Assembly: GCA_036005845.1 (NCBI GenBank) | Contig: DASYQD010000132.1 | Span: 1-5,751 of the forward strand | Direction of reading: 5' to 3' | DNA length: 5,751 nucleotides | Origin: DASYQD01 sp036005845 | Lineage (GTDB): Bacteria > Acidobacteriota > Thermoanaerobaculia > Multivoradales > JAIOJS01 | In this document: one piece after another, positions 1 to 5,613 of the stretch | Layout: the number at the start of each line of letters is the position of its first letter | Position numbering within the stretch: the first letter of the stretch is position 1 | Made by a program: the position numbers and the translations under genes | The notes under the pieces: generated by a model | Seen by the model: only the letters and a program-made list of their open reading frames with translations | Databases searched by the model: none | What the model was told of the DNA's origin: nothing

Positions 1-1203
1 TTGTTCGCTGGAGCGGCCTGGTACTTCGCCGGCAGCGTCGAGCCGCGGCGGCGCATCTACGCCTTTCTCGCCTTGCCCTTTGCGTACAACTACACGCTGC
101 ACTACGGCTTCTACAACTTCGTCTACTCGCTGCCGCTGATGCTGCTTGCCATCGGCTACTGGTGGCGCGGGCGCGGCCGGACCGATGCCTGGTTCGCGCT
201 ACGCATCAACCTCTTGCTGTTCCTCTGCTTCTTCGCTCACCTGGTGGCCTTGGTCATGGCGCTGCTCACGATCGGCCTCATCTGGCTGCTCGACTTCGAC
301 CGCACGCGCTGGCGCCGCTGGCTGCTCGCGCCGTTGCTGCTGCTGCCGCAAGTGCCGTTGCCGCTCTGGTACGTGTCCAGCCATCGCAGCGACCTCGTCC
401 CCAACGAATGGACGCCGGCGTTTCGCTGGATCTATCTCAAGGAGCTGCTGGTCCTGTTCCTCTTTCCCGCGCGCCATCGCGTCGGCCTGGCGCTGGCGAC
501 GCTCTTCGCGCTGCTGCTGGTCTGGACGCTCGTCCGCGAGCGGTGGCGAGGCTCGCCGGCGCGGCACGCTTTCCTCGTCTCCGCCTTGGTGGCGCTGGCG
601 CTCTACTTCGTCGGTCCCGGCGGCGTCGGACCGGGGACGATCCTGACGCCGCGGCTGTGCCTGCTGCCGTTCCTACTCGTGCTGCCTTGGCTCTCCTCGC
701 GGCTCGGCGCTCACCTCCGTGCTGCGCTGGTGATCGGGCTGGCTCTGCTGGTGACCTGGGAATCGCTGTCGGTCATGCGTTGGCACCGCAGCAACGCCCA
801 TCGCGTGGACGCCTTCCTCGCCGGGCTCCAACCGATGCAGCCGAAGCGCCGGTTGGCGGCGCTGATTTTCACGCGGCACGACAACACCGACATGGAGATG
901 CTCGGCCACGCAACCGGTTACGTCGCGATTGAAAAAGGGTTGGTGGACTGGGACAACTACCAAGCGGTGACCGACTACTTCCCGATCCGGTTCCGGGCCG
1001 GCGTGCAGCCCGTCGACCGGCTCGAAACGAACTTCGCCAGCTACGACGTCTTTGGGCATGCGGACGCGGTGGACTACGTCTACACTTGGGCCATGCCTGC
1101 GGATTCAGCCCTGCGGCCGAGGCTGCGCGCCGCCTATCGGCTGATCGCACACGACGGAGAAGGGATGCTCTGGCGCCGCAAGCGCGGCCAGCAAGCCGAC
1201 TAA
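1..1203 (+). CDS. Polytopic membrane protein, C-terminal part (GT-C-like, unassigned)
   Basis: The reading frame is open from the first base to a TAA stop. The first codon is TTG, but no upstream sequence is visible and the protein starts as if in mid-chain, so the gene is probably cut by the window edge. Of 400 residues, about 1-255 are hydrophobic, with roughly eight or nine membrane segments (for example near 20-52, 67-97, 105-125, 162-178, 190-205, 218-232 and 238-255). These are separated by Arg-rich loops typical of cytoplasmic sides. Residues about 255-400 form a polar domain with no membrane segment, containing TRHDNTDMEML and DAVDYVYTW. The aromatic stretch around 28-40 (YNYTLHYGFYNFV) resembles bacterial GT-C-type glycosyltransferase-like membrane proteins. 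Their catalytic acidic loop normally lies near the N-terminus, which is missing here, so enzymatic function is unproven. It converges on the EamA gene with 12 bases between stop codons. Confidence 0.8.
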   Translation: MFAGAAWYFAGSVEPRRRIYAFLALPFAYNYTLHYGFYNFVYSLPLMLLAIGYWWRGRGRTDAWFALRINLLLFLCFFAHLVALVMALLTIGLIWLLDFDRTRWRRWLLAPLLLLPQVPLPLWYVSSHRSDLVPNEWTPAFRWIYLKELLVLFLFPARHRVGLALATLFALLLVWTLVRERWRGSPARHAFLVSALVALALYFVGPGGVGPGTILTPRLCLLPFLLVLPWLSSRLGAHLRAALVIGLALLVTWESLSVMRWHRSNAHRVDAFLAGLQPMQPKRRLAALIFTRHDNTDMEMLGHATGYVAIEKGLVDWDNYQAVTDYFPIRFRAGVQPVDRLETNFASYDVFGHADAVDYVYTWAMPADSALRPRLRAAYRLIAHDGEGMLWRRKRGQQAD

Positions 1204-1215
1204 CGCCGCGATTCG

Positions 1216-2121
1216 CTACGCCGGTGGCGCCATTTCCGCCGGCCGCGCGCGGGTGGCGTCATGAATGGTGCGCCAGACCATCGCAGCCAGGATCACCGCG
1301 CCGCCGGCGAGGGCCCAGGCGCCGGGGCGTTCGCCGTGGACGGTCCAGGCCCACAGTGGCGTCAGGACCGGCTCGAACATCAGCAGCAGGCCGGCTTCGA
1401 GCGCCGAGACGCGGCTCATCGCGCGCGTGAGCAGGAGGTAGGCGATGCCGATCTGGATGACGCCGAGATAGGCGATCAGCATCCAGTCGACAGGGCGGCT
1501 GGGGCCGAGCGGTAGCGCGAACGGAAGGCAGACGAGGAAGGCGAGAGCGTTGCCGGCGACGACCGAGGCGTGGCCCAAGCCCTCGTCGCCAGTTGCCGTG
1601 TCGCGCTCGAGCCAGCGCAGGCCGAGCAGAGTCAGCGCCCAGAAGAGGCCGGAGAGTAGCGACAACCAGTTGCCTCGCGCCGGATCGGTGGCAACCGCGG
1701 TCGTCTCGACGTCGCCGAGCAGCAGCAGCGCCATGCCGCCCATCACGGCGAGCAGGAATACGAGGTCGCTGCGGCGCGGCTTCTCGCGCAGCAGCAGCGG
1801 CGAGAGCAGCAGCAGGTAGATGGGGAAGGTGGACTGCAGGAAGATCGCGTTCGCCGCGGTCGTCAGCTTCGTCGCCACGGCGTAGCTGACGAGCGTGCCG
1901 GCGTAGCAGGTGGCGATCAGCCAGAGCCGCGGCCGCAGCAGCTTGCGCCGATCGCGCAGCAGCACGAAGAGGAACAGCGCCGCGGTGCCCGAGCGAAAGC
2001 CCGCCACCTGCCACGGCCCCATGCCGCAGGCCTTGATCGCCGTCGGGCCGGTGGAGAAGAGCGCCGCCGCAGCGAGCAGCCGCAGCCGTGCCGCCAGCAG
2101 CGGGTCGCGCTCGGCGGTCAC
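1216..2121 (-). CDS. EamA-family (drug/metabolite transporter superfamily) permease
   Basis: The product is a predicted ten-helix inner-membrane transporter of 301 residues, the usual length for the family, built from two EamA repeats (about 12-140 and 155-285). Visible hallmarks are the first-repeat segment TTAANAIFLQSTFPIYLLLL (87-106) ending in REKP (112-115), and the matching second-repeat segment FEPVLTPLWAW followed by HGERP (249-266). The substrate cannot be read from sequence; relatives export amino acids, metabolites or drugs. I chose the GTG at 2121-2119 because it overlaps the antiporter stop as GTGA and begins VTAERDPLL just before the first helix. The frame stays open further upstream, but only as an out-of-frame reading of the antiporter gene. 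No strong Shine-Dalgarno precedes the GTG, so translation is probably coupled to the upstream gene. Confidence 0.9.
   Translation of the reverse strand: MTAERDPLLAARLRLLAAAALFSTGPTAIKACGMGPWQVAGFRSGTAALFLFVLLRDRRKLLRPRLWLIATCYAGTLVSYAVATKLTTAANAIFLQSTFPIYLLLLSPLLLREKPRRSDLVFLLAVMGGMALLLLGDVETTAVATDPARGNWLSLLSGLFWALTLLGLRWLERDTATGDEGLGHASVVAGNALAFLVCLPFALPLGPSRPVDWMLIAYLGVIQIGIAYLLLTRAMSRVSALEAGLLLMFEPVLTPLWAWTVHGERPGAWALAGGAVILAAMVWRTIHDATRARPAEMAPPA
1220..1243. terminator. Possible hairpin at the convergent gene junction
   Basis: GCCGGTGG (1220-1227) can pair with CCGCCGGC (1236-1243) over eight positions including one T-G wobble, with an 8-base loop. It starts 17 bases after the stop of the membrane-protein gene and lies within the last codons of the EamA gene. 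There is no T-run on either side, so it is not a canonical intrinsic terminator. In sequence this rich in GC such a stem may be chance. Confidence 0.2.
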
Positions 2122-3260
2122 CGACCGACCGGCACGTAGGTGGGCTGCGGCGACAGCGCCGGCGGCGGCGGCACGTGGCCGGCGCTCGCCGGCAGGAAGT
2201 AGAAGAGCAGTCCGAGCAGCACGTACACCGCCAGCAGCTGCGCGCCTTCGAGCCAGTGCGACTCGCCGTCGCTCGCCACCTGCGAGCAGAGGACGACGGC
2301 GACGAGCACCGCCAGCACCTCGGCCGGCGAGAAGACGAGGTCCATCGGCTGCGGCGACAGGAGGTAGGAGAGCAGCACCAGCACCGGCGCCACGAAGAGG
2401 GCGATCTGGATGCTCGAGCCGATGGCGATCGACACCGCGAGGTCCATGCGGTTGCGCGTCGCCACCAGCACCGCGGTGCTGTGCTCGGCGGCGTTGCCGA
2501 TGATCGCCACCACGACCACGCCGACGAAGAGGTCGGTCATCCCCATCGCGTGCGCCGCCTGCTCGACCGAGCCGACGAGGATCTCGCTCATCCACGCGAC
2601 CAAGGCGGTGGCGGCGGCGAGGATCAAGAGCGCCTTCTTCGCGCTCCACGCCGCGTGCACTTCGCCCTCGAGCTCCTCGGCCTCGCCGTGCGTGCCGGAG
2701 AAGAGCGCCACGTGCGTGCGCAGCGAGAAGAGCAGGCCGAGCCCGTAGGTGCCGAGCAGCACCAGCGCGAACCAGAGGCTCAGGTTCTTCTCCGCCACCA
2801 GCACGCCCTGGCCGCCGAGGTAGTGGAAGCTCGCGGGCAGGATGAGCGACACCGCGGCGAGGAAGAGCATCGTCGACTGCATGCGCGCCGCGGTGGCGTT
2901 GAAGCGCTGGATGTTGCGCTTCAAGCCGCCGCCGAGGAACGACGCGCCGAGCACCAGCAGCAGGTTGCCAAGGATCGAGCCGGTGAGCGAAGCCTTGACG
3001 ACGGACAGCAGCCCTTCGCGCAGCGCGGCGAGCGCGATGATCAGCTCGGCGGCGTTGCCGAAGGTGGCGTTGAGGAGGCCGCCCACGCCTTCGCCGGTGT
3101 GCTCGGCTAGGTGCTCGGTGGCGCGCCCCATCCAGCCGGCGAGCGGCACGATCGCCGCGCAGGCGGCGAGGAAGATCCACAGGTGCTGCGCCGGTGCCGC
3201 ATAGTGCAGCCCCACCGCGACCGGCACGAAGACGAGCAGCCAGGAGAGTGACGGCTTCAT
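2118..3260 (-). CDS. cax: Calcium/proton antiporter, CaCA superfamily, Cax type
   Basis: This inner-membrane cation exchanger probably exports Ca2+ in exchange for H+. The 380-residue product has the expected inverted duplication. The first alpha-repeat carries GNAAEL (68-73) and a following GSILGN (94-99). The second carries GNAAEH (255-260) and GSSIQI further on. The two GNAAE glutamates (Glu72 and Glu259) are the expected ion-binding residues. Between the halves lies the acidic stretch EAEELEGE (193-200), typical of Cax proteins. Specificity for Ca2+ over other cations or Na+/H+ exchange is family inference. I chose the ATG at 3260 because its product begins directly with the first helix (KPSLSWLLVFVPVAV) as relatives do. 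An in-frame ATG at 3308 would add 16 polar residues (SAYNPRAVENSVEAF) and extend further into the divergent gene. Neither start has a good Shine-Dalgarno. The stop overlaps the EamA start. Confidence 0.92.
   Translation of the reverse strand: MKPSLSWLLVFVPVAVGLHYAAPAQHLWIFLAACAAIVPLAGWMGRATEHLAEHTGEGVGGLLNATFGNAAELIIALAALREGLLSVVKASLTGSILGNLLLVLGASFLGGGLKRNIQRFNATAARMQSTMLFLAAVSLILPASFHYLGGQGVLVAEKNLSLWFALVLLGTYGLGLLFSLRTHVALFSGTHGEAEELEGEVHAAWSAKKALLILAAATALVAWMSEILVGSVEQAAHAMGMTDLFVGVVVVAIIGNAAEHSTAVLVATRNRMDLAVSIAIGSSIQIALFVAPVLVLLSYLLSPQPMDLVFSPAEVLAVLVAVVLCSQVASDGESHWLEGAQLLAVYVLLGLLFYFLPASAGHVPPPPALSPQPTYVPVGR
3242..3248 (+). promoter_or_regulatory. Ribosome binding site of the alpha/beta hydrolase gene
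   Basis: AGGAGAG lies 10 bases before the ATG at 3259. It is a good Shine-Dalgarno match and fixes the hydrolase start at 3259. It sits within codons 5-7 of the oppositely oriented antiporter gene. Confidence 0.65.
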
Positions 3261-4140
3261 GAAGGCTTCAACGCTATTCTCGACGGCGCGCGGATTGTAC
3301 GCGCTCATCGCCGTCGCGATCGTTGCGGTCCTCGGCGCAGGAGCCCTGCTGATGATGGACAGCGTCGTCCGCCAGATGCTCTACCCGGCCCCGCCGGTGC
3401 GCGTGGCCTCGCCGCCGCCGGCGCCGCTCGTCGAAGTCCCGCTCGAAGCGAACGGCCGCGCTGTCTCCGCCTGGTATCGGCCGCCGACCGGCGAGAGCGC
3501 CACCGCTCCCGTCGTGCTGATGCTCCACGGCAACGGCGAGAACCTCGAAACGATGCGGCAATCGGGCCTCTTCGCCGACTTCGCCGCCGCCGGCGCCGGC
3601 GTGCTCGCCATCGACTACCCGGGCTACGGCCGCAGCCCCGGCACGCCTTCCGAATCGGCCAACCTCGCCGCCGCCGAAGCCGCGTGGAGCTGGCTGCTGC
3701 GCAACGCCAACGGCCACCCGCCCGTCCTCGCCGGCTGGTCCCTCGGCGCCGCCGTCGCCGCGCAGCTCGCCGCCCGCCACCAGGACGAGCCCGCGGGCGT
3801 CATGCTCCTCTCCTCCTGGGACCGCCTCGACGCCGTCGCCCGCCTTCACTTCCCCGGCTGGATGGTCGGCGCGCTCCTCAGCGAACGCTACGACTCAGCC
3901 GAAGCCGCCAAAACGATCACCGCGCCCGTGCTCCTCATCCACGGCGACCACGACACCATCATCCCCATCGCCCTCGGCCGCAGCCTCTACGCCGCACTCC
4001 CCGCCGAAAAGCAATGGATCGAAATCCGCGGCGCCGGCCACAACGATCTGCTGGCCCGCCCCGAAGCTTGGCACGCCATCAATTCCTTTCTGGCCGAGAT
4101 CGGAAGCGCGCCGAGTTCTAGCGAGAAGCCGGGCCGGTAG
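3259..4140 (+). CDS. Membrane-anchored alpha/beta hydrolase (serine hydrolase)
   Basis: This 293-residue protein has a short basic N-terminus (Lys2, Arg11) and one hydrophobic segment at about 13-33, followed by a Pro-rich linker (43-58). That pattern predicts an N-in signal anchor with the catalytic domain in the periplasm. The hydrolase fold is complete: HGNGEN (90-95) forms the oxyanion-hole region, GWSLG (159-163) holds nucleophile Ser161, HGDHDTIIP (228-236) supplies Asp232, and GAGHNDL (258-264) supplies His261. The DYPGYGRSPGTPSE segment (119-132) matches the BEM46/ABHD13/ABHD17-like group, usually annotated as lysophospholipase- or esterase-like enzymes. The true substrate (ester, thioester or peptide) cannot be told from sequence. 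There is almost no lid insertion between Ser161 and Asp232. The gene appears monocistronic: the next gene starts 238 bases downstream with its own ribosome binding site, and hairpins lie between them. Confidence 0.9.
   Translation: MKASTLFSTARGLYALIAVAIVAVLGAGALLMMDSVVRQMLYPAPPVRVASPPPAPLVEVPLEANGRAVSAWYRPPTGESATAPVVLMLHGNGENLETMRQSGLFADFAAAGAGVLAIDYPGYGRSPGTPSESANLAAAEAAWSWLLRNANGHPPVLAGWSLGAAVAAQLAARHQDEPAGVMLLSSWDRLDAVARLHFPGWMVGALLSERYDSAEAAKTITAPVLLIHGDHDTIIPIALGRSLYAALPAEKQWIEIRGAGHNDLLARPEAWHAINSFLAEIGSAPSSSEKPGR
3294..3299 (-). promoter_or_regulatory. Candidate -10 element for the antiporter/EamA operon
   Basis: On the minus strand this reads TACAAT, five of six matches to TATAAT, and it stands out in very GC-rich surroundings. 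It ends 33 bases before the ATG at 3260, giving a predicted leader of roughly 25 bases. It lies downstream of the alternative ATG at 3308, so if used it would exclude that longer start. No TTGACA-like -35 is visible at 16-18 bases spacing. The site lies inside codons 12-14 of the divergent hydrolase gene. Confidence 0.35.
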
Positions 4141-4176
4141 CGCCGGCGGGCGGAGCGGGCGCGCCGAGCGGAGGGC

Positions 4177-4210
4177 TCCCACCGCGCGCAGCGAAGCGAG
4201 CACGGTGGGA
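4177..4210. repeat. REP-like hairpin in the intergenic region
   Basis: TCCCACCG (4177-4184) pairs perfectly with CGGTGGGA (4203-4210) around an 18-base loop containing GCGCAGCGAAGCGAGC. It begins 37 bases after the hydrolase stop. With no following T-run it is a poor intrinsic terminator. The stem plus GC-rich purine loop looks like the dispersed palindromes found after genes in many GC-rich genomes. Only one copy is visible here, so its repetitive nature is an inference. Confidence 0.45.
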
Positions 4211-4290
4211 TACCGATCGGCTGGCGGGGACCCGTGCAGCCCGGCGGCGCTTCCGGCCCCTTCACCCACGATCTCCTCCCAGCGCTGATC

Positions 4291-4332
4291 GATCTCGCCA
4301 CCCCTCCGCGCGTCGCAAGGTGGCGAGCGATC
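4291..4332 (+). promoter_or_regulatory. Strong bulged stem-loop in the leader of the propeller gene
   Basis: GATCTCGCCACC (4291-4302) pairs with GGTGGCGAG (4319-4327) plus ATC (4330-4332). This gives 12 base pairs interrupted only by a two-base CG bulge at 4328-4329, with a 16-base loop. It lies 46 bases before the start codon at 4379. It could act as a leader RNA structure, an mRNA-stabilising element, a terminator for upstream transcription or a protein-binding palindrome. I do not recognise it as a known riboswitch. Confidence 0.45.
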
Positions 4333-4345
4333 CCGTTCGCCCAAT

Positions 4346-4365
4346 CCGCCGGCAACCCGCCGGCA
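4346..4365 (+). repeat. Short direct repeat that also folds as a hairpin
   Basis: CCGCCGGCA occurs at 4346-4354 and again at 4357-4365, an 11-base period. Because GCCGGC is self-complementary, the copies at 4348-4353 and 4359-4364 can also form a six-pair stem over the loop AACCC. The structure ends four bases before the ribosome binding site at 4369. Confidence 0.45.
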
Positions 4366-4368
4366 TTC

Positions 4369-4376
4369 GGAGGGAG
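4369..4376 (+). promoter_or_regulatory. Ribosome binding site of the propeller-protein gene
   Basis: GGAGGGAG is followed after two bases by the ATG at 4379; the GGAGG core is five bases from the start. It is a strong Shine-Dalgarno and decides the start of the secreted protein, whose signal peptide begins immediately. Confidence 0.75.
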
Positions 4377-4378
4377 CC

Positions 4379-5569
4379 ATGAGAGGTCGCAGGCCATCGT
4401 CCGCGTTTCGCGCCGGAGTCCTCGTCGCCGTCGCCGCCTTGCCGCTCGCCACCGCCGTGCGCGCGCAGGAGCTCGTCACCGAGGTCGGTAACGAGCAACT
4501 CGTCGCCTCGACCGGCGACTGGCCGTCGATCGTCTACGACAACCAAGGCCGCGGTGTCATCGCCTGGGTCGAGGCGGGCTCGTCGGCCGCCGCGCAATCG
4601 ATCCGCGCCAGCCGCCTCTCCGGCATCACCCTGGGCGCTCCGTTCCAGGTGAGCGCGCCGTCCTCGGTGCCCGCCGGCGACCCGCGCGTGGCGATGGACC
4701 CGCAGGGCAACTTCGTCGTCGTCTGGTCCGCCAACGAGGTGCACGGGCAGCTCTACCGCAACGACGGCCGCGCGCGCGGCGCCCAGCTGCTGCTCAGCAC
4801 GCGCAACGTCGGCGGCTCCCACCCCGAGGTGGCGATGGCGCCCGACGGCCGCTTCGTCCTCGGCTGGGAGCAGTCGACGTGGGACCCGATGCGCACCGTG
4901 CGCCTCGCCACCTTCAACAACCGCGGTGGCCGCTTGAGCCGCAGCACCCTGACCATGCCCGCCATCGGCACCCTGGCCAACCTCGTCGGCGCGGTGAGCG
5001 CCAGCCCGGCGAGCGTGGCTGTCGGCTGGACCGAGTTCACTCCCTGCCAGTCGAACCCCATCGATCCGGTGAGCGCCGTCGCCACCTTCAACTGGGCGCT
5101 CACCCCGCTGCGCGAGGTCGACCGCCTCGCCAACGACAACCCCTGCGTCGACGGCCCGCAGGTGCTGGCGCTGCCCAACAGCGACTTCGGGCCGCTCGGC
5201 ATCTTCGTCGGCCGCCGCTACTCGATCCAGCGCTTCTCGCCCGCCGACGGCACCCGCGTCGGCCCGCGCACCAACGTCGCCGAGTTCCCCTGCACCGGTT
5301 CCAACTGCGACCGCGTCAAGACCGTCGCCGGCGACCGCCGCGGCCGCTTCGTCTTCGTCTGGGAGCACCACGAGAACGGTGTCTACAGCCTCTACGGCGA
5401 GCTCTACGGCCGCGAGGGCACCAAGCGCGTCGAGCGCTTCACGATCACCGCCGGCAGCTCCGCCAGCGAGGAGCGGCCGTCGGCGGCGCTCACCAACGAC
5501 GGCACGCTGGTCGTCACCTGGCATCGCGACGGCGAAGGAGTGTTGATGCGCCGCTTCCGCATCGAGTAA
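4379..5569 (+). CDS. Secreted repeat protein, predicted seven-bladed beta-propeller
   Basis: The 396-residue product has a Sec signal peptide: basic RGRRP, a hydrophobic core at about 12-26, and probable cleavage after AVRA (26-29). The rest consists of repeats of about 47-60 residues with the pattern P-x-V-A-M-D-x-x-G-x-F-V-V-x-W. The marker Trp falls at 63, 116, 163, 217, 328 and 381; the repeat near 260-305 lacks it and has IFV at 275-277 instead. Seven units are therefore present. The last ends at the C-terminus, and the mature N-terminus (30-47) resembles the missing tail of a unit, suggesting circular closure. Four cysteines (223, 256, 305, 310) cluster in units 4 and 5 and could form disulfides after export. 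No catalytic motif, lipobox, transmembrane anchor or sorting signal is visible, so the role may be binding or structural. The start follows a strong ribosome binding site. Confidence 0.88.
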   Translation: MRGRRPSSAFRAGVLVAVAALPLATAVRAQELVTEVGNEQLVASTGDWPSIVYDNQGRGVIAWVEAGSSAAAQSIRASRLSGITLGAPFQVSAPSSVPAGDPRVAMDPQGNFVVVWSANEVHGQLYRNDGRARGAQLLLSTRNVGGSHPEVAMAPDGRFVLGWEQSTWDPMRTVRLATFNNRGGRLSRSTLTMPAIGTLANLVGAVSASPASVAVGWTEFTPCQSNPIDPVSAVATFNWALTPLREVDRLANDNPCVDGPQVLALPNSDFGPLGIFVGRRYSIQRFSPADGTRVGPRTNVAEFPCTGSNCDRVKTVAGDRRGRFVFVWEHHENGVYSLYGELYGREGTKRVERFTITAGSSASEERPSAALTNDGTLVVTWHRDGEGVLMRRFRIE

Positions 5570-5593
5570 GCGAAGGCCCTCTGGAGGGCGGCG

Positions 5594-5599
5594 TATGAT
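5594..5599 (+). promoter_or_regulatory. Candidate -10 element for nadE
   Basis: TATGAT matches TATAAT at five of six positions and lies 11 bases before the ATG at 5611. A transcript from it would start around 5606-5608, leaving almost no leader. No recognisable -35 is seen at 16-18 bases upstream. There is also no Shine-Dalgarno at normal spacing: GGAGGG at 5583-5588 is 22 bases from the ATG. Both facts fit a leaderless or near-leaderless mRNA. Confidence 0.4.
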
Positions 5600-5613
5600 G
5601 ACTTCGCATCATG
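5594..5613 (+). promoter_or_regulatory. Palindrome enclosing the nadE start codon
   Basis: ATGATG (5595-5600) pairs with CATCAT (5607-5612) over the loop ACTTCG, extended by a T-G pair at 5594/5613. The start codon at 5611-5613 is in the 3' arm, and the TATGAT hexamer overlaps the 5' arm. It could be an operator-like palindrome, a start-masking hairpin if transcription begins further upstream, or chance. Confidence 0.3.

Noticed and set aside
1719..1820. Clusters of CAG/GCAGCAGC repeats
   Set aside because: They encode Leu-rich membrane helices of the EamA protein on the minus strand (CTG codons) and are not an independent repeat element.
2088..3110. A 340-codon plus-strand open frame opposite the antiporter
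   Set aside because: Its product is dominated by His, Arg, Glu and Gln with no fold signature. It is a shadow of the membrane-protein codons on the other strand.
1216..3180. A 654-codon open frame on the minus strand spanning the EamA and antiporter regions
   Set aside because: Only its last 301 codons are EamA. The upstream part is an Arg/Ala-rich out-of-frame reading of the antiporter gene, whose own frame shows clear family motifs.
3200..3205. CATAGT as a -10 for the hydrolase gene
   Set aside because: It has only four matches to consensus and no -35 partner; too weak to list.
3261..3308. Longer antiporter start at 3308
   Set aside because: It adds 16 polar residues not expected before the first helix, has no well-placed Shine-Dalgarno, and lies upstream of the candidate -10. 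It is not fully excluded.
4133..4147. GCCGG/CCGGC five-pair hairpin around the hydrolase stop codon
   Set aside because: It is short, lacks a T-run, and such stems are common by chance at this GC content.
4234..4491. A GTG-started small protein in the intergenic region overlapping the propeller start
   Set aside because: It is out of frame with the propeller gene, has no ribosome binding site and becomes an Arg-rich shadow after 4379.
4262..5524. A 420-codon open frame antisense to the propeller gene
   Set aside because: Its product is low-complexity, rich in Gly, Ala, Arg and Asp with no recognisable motif, as expected for the complement of a GC-rich gene. The plus-strand frame has a ribosome binding site, signal peptide and repeats.
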